64,000 nucleotides of DNA from Ophiura sarsii. Lineage: Eukaryota > Echinodermata > Ophiuroidea > Amphilepidida > Ophiuridae. The position numbers were made by a program, and so were the translations under genes. The notes under the pieces are model-generated. The model ran no database searches. It saw nothing but the letters and a program-made list of their open reading frames with translations, and was not told where the DNA came from. Position 1 is the stretch's first letter. The number at the start of each line of letters is the position of its first letter. The stretch covers positions 35,102,391-35,166,390 of the forward strand of contig CM069450.1 of assembly GCA_035610835.1 (NCBI GenBank), written 5' to 3'. Shown in pieces: positions 1-10,300 of this stretch.

Positions 1-2536
1 GTTATTTTATATTTCTTACACATGAATTCCCTTTTCAAATACAACTACAATAATGGCCAATATTATGTACCTCAGTAGTCACTGCTCTGCAATTCCAGGA
101 GAAATTGGTTAACTACGCATACATATTATTCCCGTCTTATACATTCCTACTTAATATTTACATAATATTAGGTGCGAATGAAAGCTACAGACAATACAGG
201 AATTGTACCACGCTCATTAACTAATATATAAGTTACCTACGAATACAAAATGGAATATGAAAATATTGATTATGAAACCGAAATTTCATGGATGTTATGA
301 CTAAATGTACCCATTTTAAGACGATCAACGTGTAATCTATGGATATAAATATCATTCATTCACTCTAACACAAACAAAAAATATGTTCTGGGCAAAAACA
401 GTGTGATTACACCATTTTATTTGAATCAACACCCCCCATTTTCGTTTAAAAGGGAATATTATTTTGTCCCCTCCAAATATAAATATAATAATATATCCAG
501 TCAGATTGTATGATTGCGCACTGCTTATATGTGTGGTGGTATGGGAAAACCCGTCGGAAGTCGCTAGTGTTAATATTGAGATATCTGGGTCATACCAAAA
601 TAGTCCTAACAAATGAGTTCCAAGTCAATTATCCAACTTTGATCCCAAGATAGAGATTATACCTTGAACTTTAGTCTCCAGGAGTTTTTTATGCAAAATT
701 CCAGATTGTATATCAAATTTTATGTGTAAAATGCTATGTTTACGTAAAACAACATGAAGTCATTCACAAGATGCTGTTACTGAATATTTATATAAAAATT
801 AATCACCCCTATTGCGATTTAAATCAACTGTCAGAGGATGTCTTTGTGTGAATAGCATAAAAAACTACACTAATAGGAGTAATAAGAGTGAGACAGATGG
901 GAGGCTATATACAATCAACTTTTAAGACAACAACATATTATTAATGCATTTGTACACAAACTACATAATTTTGTGAAAATGTACTTACAAAATCTGAAAG
1001 ATTGATGCAAAACTTCTCTGTGGCTTGCCGAACGCAGCGCACATTTCTACTTTATTCCAGTCGATACACGTATGTAACAACAGAGGGAATAACCACGGTA
1101 TCGTTATTTGTATTTGAAGGTAACAGTTCATATTTCAAATTTGCCTACGAATACAGCCTTTTATTGCTGATATTTCAAAAAAATGTTGCCTTTAAAATGA
1201 TAAAACTTGACACACATATACATTGTATCACACTTCGCTTATTCTATAGATGTCATTCACTAATCAGTGTTTTTATTAAAATGGCAGTGTTTTAAATAGG
1301 TATTCGGAGGTAATGCATTTTTTTTACCAAACCGATCGTTTCCGCTTTTAAAATTTCTAACAGCTTTATCAAAAAATCGACTTGAATGGGGACAATGCAT
1401 TTAAGTATTTAATATATTTAGGCTTCCTTACAGCACAAATTACTCTACCTCATGCGAATTCTTCCCCGAAAGTGAGATTTAACAAAACATGTATTTGTAG
1501 GTAACGTCAAAACTTACCACAGCGAAAAAAATCACAAACATTCAGGGGATTGATCGAAAGTAACAAAAATTAAAAAGAGGCATTCTTGAGATATCCAGCA
1601 ATCAAATAGGCAAAATTATTTCTACTTAAGCTCGTTTTCATCTAAACGGTAATATGTCTAACAAAAAACCTTAACAACTATTTTGTAAAAAGGGCAAAAA
1701 ATAGCAGGTTTATTGCTCGTATACGCCCAATTGTGCATTTAAGTTAGTCATATTATATATGGCGCGAACCGTCTCATCAAGGCGGATACGTATAACACAA
1801 AAATAAAATTGTCAAGATATAGATTATTTTATTATAGGCCTGAACATCACGTGTACACTTTTCGTTGGATTCGATCATATATGGTGTCATACCCTTTATT
1901 TAAACATTTCAATATATTCTCCTGAAACTGCAAAAAGGTTATATTTCATGAAATACATGTAGACACATGTATCACAATGTAGCCCTGGTTAAAAAATTAT
2001 GACTTTATAGTTACTCCCAACCATTTGCACAATACCAAAAGAGGAAAAAGGTAACCAAAGATATGCGGATGGCTCCATACAACGAAAGGTCATTTATTTC
2101 AAACAATTTGATTGTTAATGGTGGACGGAGCCACACACATATTTCACTTGATGAAAATACATGTGATATACGAATCTTAAAATAGCAGCGACATGATCTA
2201 CCGCGTACATGAACATGACGTCATTAAATTCTTGGAAAGTAGGATTGGACATCAGAGTTGGATAACTTGTTATTTTGGCTGCAATTTTGGTCGGTTTTTG
2301 CATCTTTTCATCTTTCACACTTTTTTCTTTATTTTCTAAGTCACTTGTTTGTTTGTTTGTTTGTTTTAGTTTTGGTGTTTTGTTTTTTGTTTTGTGTGTG
2401 TAATTACTTATATTGGTGTGTATTATGTCAGCATTTATGCCCTGTTGTAGTTTGTATACCTTTCTCTGTAGTATTTATGCACATCTGATCAACGCCTTGA
2501 GGCTGTTTAAATCGTAAGGCGCTCCATAAGTCCCAA
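1..2536. other. AT-rich intergenic DNA without a supported gene
   Basis: Open frames here are short (under 100 codons) and show no recognisable domain, splice pattern or codon bias, so I call no gene. A short (TTTG)n stretch lies at about 2347-2367. The block may be promoter-distal DNA or old repeats that I cannot classify. Confidence 0.5.
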
Positions 2537-2985
2537 GTATGAGTGGCGATAGTATAAACAAAACGTGTAAGATAATACGTCTAAGGTTATACGTATAAAG
2601 TGTAAAGTTAGACGTCTACGATAACATCTTACACGTCCAATATGAGCAAACGCGGATAACAAATAGGGTTTATTCCGTAAATAGCATAAACTTGTAACAT
2701 ATCCAACGTTGTCCTTGGTTTTCTACCCCCCTCTCCCTCCACTCCCCCGGTTTTTTTTTATTAATACTTGTTTGCAAATATTAAATCCAAAGTGTCACAA
2801 TAAAGCGGAATAAAGCGAGAATGTTATCTTAGGCGTCTAAGATACATCTTAGACGTCTAAACGCACACGCTATACGTGTAACCTTACACGTACAATTACA
2901 CGTACAACGTGTTACCTTACGCGTGCTACGTGTTACCTGAAACGTATTATCTTACACGTTTTGTTTATACTATGGCAACTCATAC
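2537..2985. mobile_element. Non-autonomous TIR element (MITE) packed with ACGT palindromes
   Basis: The ends form an inverted repeat of about 44 bp: 2537-2580 matches the reverse complement of 2942-2985 with only a few mismatches, including the shared word AGTATAAACAAAACGTGTAA. The interior has no ORF. It is dense in short palindromes such as TAGACGTCTA and in TTACACGT words on both strands. The TIR architecture and small size fit a MITE. I see no convincing target-site duplication, so the superfamily is unassigned. Confidence 0.75.
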
Positions 2986-3314
2986 CAATGTATTATTATG
3001 ATCATTTATTATTGTTTAAATACAAATAATATAATCAAATTCAAGGACATAAATAAATGTATTGCATGGTAAATAGACTTCACATATTGAGATATTGAGA
3101 TATTAAAAAGTATCATTGACTCAAAGATCAAAGTTGAAAAAAGCTATTTCTACAAAACAAATCAAGTGAGCAATTTTGAAAACAAATGGAAAGGATTTAT
3201 TTAATGATGAAATTGTACTTCTAAATATTAATATATAATATAATATGATTGTACATTGAAAGTACTCATGTTAAAGTGTATACATGTATCATTCTAAACA
3301 AGTGATGTACAAGT

Positions 3315-3681
3315 TTCTTGTCTTGTCTTTTCGTGTCTTGTCGTGTCTTGTCTTGTCTTGTCGTGTCGTGTCTTGTCTTGTCTTATATTGTCTTGTCTTG
3401 TCGTGTCGTGTCGTGTCGTTGTAGGTCATGTTGTGGCGGGTCATGTCGCGGCATGTCATGGCGTGGCATGTCATGTCGTGGCGTGTCATGTCGTGGCATG
3501 TCATGTCGTGGCATGTCGTGTCGTGTTGTGTCGTGTCGTGTCATTTCATGTCATGTCATGTCAGGTCATGATGTTGCATGTCGTGTCATGTCATGTCATG
3601 TCATGTAGTGCCATGCCGTGCCATGCCGTGTCGTGTTGTGTCGTGTCGGGTCATGTCATGTATTGTCTTGTTTTGTCTTGC
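3315..3681. repeat. Pentanucleotide minisatellite (TGTCN)n
   Basis: About 365 bp of imperfect 5-bp units TGTCT, TGTCG and TGTCA. The variants come in blocks: TCTTG-type units at the left, then TCGTG, then a TCATG-rich core, then TCTTG again at the right edge. Long open frames on both strands are an artefact of this periodicity and do not indicate genes. Confidence 0.93.
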
Positions 3682-4020
3682 TATTTTTTAATGGTTAAAT
3701 GTACATCGTCTTAAGTGTTAATATAAATTTGTAATATATCATTATAGGTATCTTTTAAGTTAGCTTAATATATATTTTGATGTAATATGTTGCAAACCAA
3801 AAATGTTAATAAAAAAATAAATAAAAAATAGACTTCACATAACGAGCACGACTTTTCATTGATATCATTTAAATGAGAAGAACAGAATATTGACTTAGCA
3901 ACCATCATTTTGCATCTGCCAATCACCTCCACCCCATGTGACTTACGCATGGATCAAGAGACTCTAATTATTGTTGTATTCAAATTTGGATACATGGATA
4001 AAATTCTAAATGTCTATACT

Positions 4021-4185
4021 ATGAATATTTCAGTGCCAGAAGACCCTGTGTAAAATGGCTGCTCTTTGCCAGATTGAGTTTAACGAGAACCGTACCATCA
4101 GAAGTAAAATATGAATATTAAAAAGAAGTAACCTATGAATATTTTAGTACCAGAAGACCCTGTATAAAATGGCTGCCTTTTGCCA
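4021..4185. repeat. Two-copy direct tandem duplication, about 114-bp unit
   Basis: The segment beginning ATGAATATTT and running through AGAAGACCCTGT and AAAATGGCTGC at 4021-4071 recurs at 4135-4185 with a few substitutions. No coding potential is evident. Confidence 0.7.
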
Positions 4186-4223
4186 AATAAAAATAAGTAA
4201 GTTAAATACGTGGCAGCAAATAC

Positions 4224-6987
4224 ATATGGTTAACTCTCATGAAAACAGTGCAAAATGAACTTTTTGATGTCTTTGGTCCAATACCGTTCTATACAATGGG
4301 TTTTTTTGCTTGAAAAACTTATTTTCTGGATAGATCTCGATGTTTTTACGATGTTAACCTGTTTCAATTTAATATATATTCTGTCCGAGATATTGATGTT
4401 TATTACGTTACCTGCGATATATAGAATATCAAAGTTGTTCAAAATTACCATTTAAACATTTAAATGTACATATTCTGAATCTAAAAGAACATTGGTGTTG
4501 GAAAATAATATATTCACATTTTGTTAGCAGCATGTCTGACCTTGAGAAAAAAAATCAAAATGCTGCAAAGCATGCGACCTTGTTAAGGATGTTTATTACG
4601 TTATTCAGAACTATGTATCAAAACACCCTTTTTTTGTGTTAAAAACCTATTTTATACATATACGTAGACTCTGTGGTTACTTGGAGCACTCGCTAGCTCT
4701 TTCCAGATCGTCTACATGGTCCTATGTGTACGAACAACGTTTACTACGGTATCGTTTATTACGTTATCGAATAAATCGATAAAGAGACAGCCACACTCTA
4801 CGACTGTATTAAGCAAAGACCTGTGGCAGGACCTTTTCGCAGGCATACATAGGGACATCGTTCAAAGTACAGAGCGAAAAAAACACGACGAATGGTAAGA
4901 ATTCCTTATTTTTATCTTTTAGTTGAAGTCATATAGATCTCTTAAGAACATTGAAAATGGACCTATGATATCGAAATGGGGTTTATAATGTGAAGAAATG
5001 CAGCTGCAGTACGTATCGCTAACGTCTACATTGATTGCTTTGTATATATGTTATAAGCTAGCATTAGGCACGGTTGCTCTCGCCAATAACGTAATAAACA
5101 GGATAACGTAACCAACCTCATTGTCTATTCTCATGTCAATGTTGGCGTCAATTCAGTAACTTTCATGATTGATGTACTTGGGTATCATACACTGTATCAA
5201 ATGTTATAATTTTAATATGTGGACTACTCTATGTCTATGACTTAAACCACCTTATAATGGATAACGTAATAAAGTGTTCATAATTGTGTAAATATAATTG
5301 CACCCTATTCACAGTGATTCAACATTTATTATGTGTTTATGAATGTTAATTTAGAGTACATACATATTGTCTCATATACTGACACAATCTCATTTGTTTG
5401 CATGCTTCAATGATGCATAGTTATATGGCTATTGGATAACGTAATAAACCAATTCGTATACTTGTGTGAATAAATACGGTATACCTACCTGAAACAGCTG
5501 CAATATTTGTCATCAACTTGGTTTTGTTTTTGTTATCATTATTATACAGGAATATGGGGCGACACGGTGCAAAAACCCAATGACGATACCGGCAGAACCA
5601 AATGCAATAGTGGAGAAAGGTCATCAGAGTACAGTCTAATTACACATCTACTACCATCATTTAAAATAAAACAAATCAATATCTTACTAATTTTAAGAGA
5701 TAAAAGGCTATTCAATATTTAGTGCTATTATAATTTACATAAAGGTTAATAATGTCATGGTCGAACAACATACCTATAAAGTGCCATGTTACATCTGTCG
5801 ATTTAGTGGCCATGTTTATTACGTTATTCACCATGTTTACCCTACATCAAAAGAGCAAGTCGACAATATATAGAACTGTCTTTCGGTGGACTTTGGGCAA
5901 CTCAACTTACTAAAATACCATTTACTAGGTATTGCTGAATACACGGATGGCGCTTAATACATAGAAATTTATATTTCATTTGATAGTACTTAGTTCTGTA
6001 TATTATCGTTGTGAATGTTTAGAATTTGAGGTATATAATATGTGCTTGTGTCATTTAAAACAAGTTAGTGAGATTATATATATGGTAAGCATTATTACTT
6101 TTGATTGTTTTTCCTTTGGTAAAGAAGATTGAATATAAAATAAATGTGTTGTGATGTAAAACTAAGCGTTTGAAAATTATGCACCAAACAGTTTTGCAAC
6201 CATGTTTATTACGTTATCCATCCTCGTCGTTGAAATTGCATTCTGGTGTAATTTACAAGTGTGTATACTGCTTTTTACTGCTTTATATCGTTAAATGGGC
6301 TTCAATGTATGGCGACAAGATGTGTTTGTGTACCAAATAAACTGCCTTGGTCGATGTTGTATATATTTGTTTACATGTGTTTGTATATGTTTATTACGTT
6401 ACCCACCCCATAAAGTCACAGGACCAATGCCAGCGTTATTAGTAAAGAATAATATTATTGTTTCTGAGCTAACTTTTAAAAACACATTATAACGATTGGA
6501 AAAAGATACGATTAAAGATATATTTTATACTTTGCACAAAGATATTCGTTTTAGAAAACCGTGCATTTTTTAGATTTAAAGCTGAGGTTCATACAGTAAA
6601 ATGAAGACAAAAAACGATTCATAATACTTGCAATTTACAAAATTTCATTGCATTTTGTTCGCTGTAATTGATAGAAGTATGATTTTGTAACTACAATTTT
6701 GTGTTTTTGGCATCACAGTTTGTAAACTCGTTTTGATTTAGAGCTGATAGGCAGTAGATAACGTAATAAACATGGAACAAAATCTGCAAAAAAAGTGATA
6801 TTATAATTTGAATTCAACGTTATATTGTACAAAAATGCAATGGGTGTTGTTCACAAACTTTTTAATCTAGTATCTAGTACATGATGTCTACTATTACAAA
6901 ATAGCGTTATAAATAAAATTGGAGACAATTTTTTTTCTTCAACTTCTGAAATCTCATTTGCACTATTTACGTGAGAGTTAACCATAT
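4224..6987. mobile_element. 2.76-kb TIR element with ten internal copies of GTTTATTACGTTA
   Basis: The left end (from 4224, ATATGGTTAACTCTCATG) matches the reverse complement of the right end (up to 6987, ATATGGTTAACTCTCACG). The similarity extends over about 35 bp, through AGTGCAAA. Because ATAT/TATA at the edge is palindromic, the target site (TA, AT or ATAT) cannot be fixed. The interior has no transposase-like ORF, only frames of about 60-75 codons. It carries the oriented motif array described separately. I infer a non-autonomous DNA transposon. It ends about 350 bp upstream of the first exon of the discoidin gene. Confidence 0.7.
4398..6771. repeat. Oriented array of a 13-14-bp motif, GTTTATTACGTTA(T)
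   Basis: Plus-strand copies start at 4398, 4591, 4755, 5814, 6204 and 6389. Minus-strand copies (ATAACGTAATAAAC) start at 5086, 5261, 5436 and 6758. The 5261 copy has one mismatch, and 4398 and 6389 match over 13 bp. Order by strand is + + + - - - + + + -. Spacings are 193, 164, 331, 175, 175, 378, 390, 185 and 369 bp, close to one or two multiples of about 185. Flanking DNA between copies is not visibly repeated. Confidence 0.92.
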
Positions 6988-7334
6988 TCAGCCTTTTGAC
7001 ATCCCCATGGTCACAAGGCGTCAGTAAAAAAACTCCTTTATCTGTTTAATTACAATAGCTGCTCTCAGTATAATTTCGTTGATATCATACTCAGCATAAT
7101 TTTTTTTTTTCATTAGAGAATGTTTCTAACATACAACATGTGTAGACATTCATGTTAAAATATTCACCAGTGTTGCTTTTTTTTTTGTCATAAAGGACTG
7201 TTGTTGCTTAATTATTTAACAACGCCGATTGATTACCGAAAGTGCCATACATGAATGTAGCTATTCGGGCATTTGTTATACCAACATAGCAACAGGCGTC
7301 GTCTTTCAGAAAACCGGATTAATGAGCAGAAAAT

Positions 7335-7392
7335 ATGAACTTGATCATCGGTGTATCACTCTATGTAATTATTATTGTATTGGTATCCGAAG
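7335..7392 (+). CDS. Exon 1: signal peptide of the discoidin protein
   Basis: ATG at 7335 opens [19 protein letters not shown], a short hydrophobic leader typical of a secretory signal peptide. A strong donor (GTAAGTAA) follows. The intron is phase 1, matching exon 2, whose first two bases complete a Gly codon. No earlier in-frame ATG gives a better leader. The next exon is 5.4 kb away because the intron is filled with mobile elements. Confidence 0.72.
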
Positions 7393-10300
7393 GTAAGTAA
7401 TAATGTTTTTTATTTTAATAATGATATTTTTGTATTATTTTTAAACATGAATATGGCGTCATACCATTGTTTCTCGTTGATAAAGTGCTACATACATTTA
7501 TATCGTTGTAAAGTGCCGTTTTTATTGTTATATTCTCTTGTTTGCTAATCTAACCTTGTGTTCACTTCTCTTTCTAACTGCCATTGGTTATGGTTGTTCC
7601 TATTACTAATGATTCTTTATTTTAATTCAATTTAAAGGGTATACAATGTTCATCACTTGAGTGAGTTGTTTCAGATTACAATGCTTTGTTTCTATTTTCA
7701 TTTTCACAATGGATGATCAAGTTGGTGATTTTTTTCCAATAGAAGATAATCCATTATTCCTTTTAATCACAAAACAACTTCAATTGCACCAATGGACACG
7801 CATTCTGGTTAGAGGTTGTCTATGTTGATGCTGATATTATCAAACTATGAGTTCATTTACAAATGTGCACATTACAGCTAAATTTGATCAACTTGGCAAA
7901 AACTGGCGCCATTATTGGGGTTGATTGTATCGACCATCCCGTATAATAATCATCGAGGATGTATCCTGTAACCCACAACTTCAGTAGAAATTGAGTATTT
8001 TTTTGTTTTCTGTCAGAACCCAACAAGAAAAAGGGTTTACATTTTATGTTACATGTATAAATACATACAAGTAACAACACAAAAACAAAAAAAGAGAGAG
8101 AGAGAGAGAATTCATTATGATTCATTAAAACTTTAAAACCCATATTGTACAAGACCAGTATAAGTATAAAAACCTACTTTGTCCCATTTCATGTAATGAA
8201 ATCCCAGCTTCCTTCTTTGTCTCGCTAGGGTCCCCCCTAGTCCAGCAGTGTCTCGGATTACTATGTCAAAGACACCGACCGACAGAGAGGACCCCCTATA
8301 TTTGTACATGCAAATATATCTGCTGGTCATTAAGAAGAGCTGGTTCTTCATTAACCACTCATCATCATCATTATGAAATATACCGAACAGTTTTTTTAAC
8401 ATTCCACTTCTGTTTTAGTTCATTCCAAAATGTAACAAAAATGTGGTCAAGAGTTTCGATCTCAGTTTTGCATCTCAAACAATTTGGGCTTGTAATAATA
8501 CCAATTTTATGCAGCCATTTATTTGTTGGTAAAATAAAATGGTTAATTCTAAACTGTAACCATCGTAATCTGCTATCAATTGTAACTCTCCATGGCAGCA
8601 TAAACGAATCTTCATAAACAGGCATTTCAAGACCATACACGTTTTTTAACATAGCAATGCATTTGGAGTTATCTTTCTTAATAAACTGCTGGTAAATTGT
8701 ACTAGACTTTGTAGTTTCAATTGGATAAAATGTATCATTAAAATTGAGTATAGTGCCTTTGCTTCTTTGTGACATACTTAAGATAAACATTTTGTTCGCG
8801 CTGCCTAAAGCATGCAGTCAACATCTCTAGCAACATCGAGTATACTCAGTTTTATGTAGTTGAATTTGTAAGTATTCATTGGATTTATCTAAATGACAGT
8901 AACCTCATCCAAGATGTGAAAAAGAGAGCTAAGCCACTGCTAATCACCCAAAACCTAAACAGTCCCCGACCAGGTGATTTGATGCAGGCTTATCCAAAAT
9001 CAATAATCGGTACGAAAAATCTGAGATATACATTTAGTGAGCACATTTCTTCTCCGTAGTTTGGATGTAAGACGGCACGACATTTCGCACAAGTAACCAA
9101 TGCTTCGTTGCAAGCCATTTTTTGTCTGCATCTATAAAGCATTTCATGTTTTATGAATAGGCCTATACATTTTTTTTTTTCACTCGTTACTTTTCCTGTT
9201 TCCATGTGGCGGCCGTAATGACACCCGATAAGACTCTTGTTCCGCTGTGGCGCGAGGAAGCCTTGTTTTATTCCAAATATATTTACTTTTACACTCTTTA
9301 ATTTTCCTGTTCCGCTGTGGCGGCCCCGGTGACACCCAATATGTCCCTGTTCTGCTGTTGCACTATAATAAACCATGTTTCCTACTGCTACGAAGAATTT
9401 TATATTCCAGATATATTTACTTTTACACTCTTTCATTTTTTCTGTTCCGCTGTTCCGCTGTGGCGGCCCCGATGACAGCCACTTTTCCTGTTCCGCTGTG
9501 GCGCTGGTAGGCCATGTTTGCTTCTGCTACGATGCATTAAATATTCCAGATATATGTACTGTTACACTCATTCATTTTCCTGTTCCGCTGTTCCGCTATT
9601 CCGCTGTGGCGGCCCCGATGACACCCAATTTGTCCATGTCTGTGGCGCTGGTAAGCCATGTTTTCTTGCTGCTACGAAGCATTTTGTATTCCAGATATAT
9701 TTACTTTTACACTCTTTAGATGTCCTGTTCCGCTGTTCCGATAGGGCGGCCGCGATGAGACCCAATGTTTCCCTACCCCGCAGAGGCGCCTATATATACA
9801 TATATACATATACATACATACATTTATATAGCGCTCCTTCATAAAGATCGCAGCGCTTTTTACAACTAGAAACATCATAACTACAGCATAAATACAACAT
9901 AAATTACACAAGGTACACAGTCCAGCAATATTAAAAATAACAACTGAAGAGGTGAGTTTTGAGGCTCTTTTTGAATGTAGATAATGAGGTGCTTTCCCTG
10001 ATGTTAGTGGGTAAAGTGTTCCAGATATGGGGAGCTTTTTGCACGAAGGACCTGTCATCCGATGATTTCAATGTTTTGTAAGAGTTATGTTCGGTGAGCC
10101 GGGTAACATCAGAAGCCGACCTGAGACCGGTGCGTGTTGGGCGGTAGAGAGAGCTACGAAGCATTTTATATTCCAGATATAATGTACTTTTAAACTCTAA
10201 GCGATAAAGACTTTCCTGACTCATACATCTATCTTGGCTGTAATCATAATGGACATTTGCTTCCAATATTGGAAGTACATTCATTCAGTGATTGCAAAAC

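Noticed and set aside
3289..3714. Overlapping Cys/Ser/Val-rich and Asp/Thr/Arg-rich frames in the pentamer minisatellite
   Set aside because: Pure repeat translation in several frames at once.
7853..8402. Frames in the inverted repeat arm
   Set aside because: The equivalent arm at 10.4-10.9 kb does not preserve them, and there is no homology.
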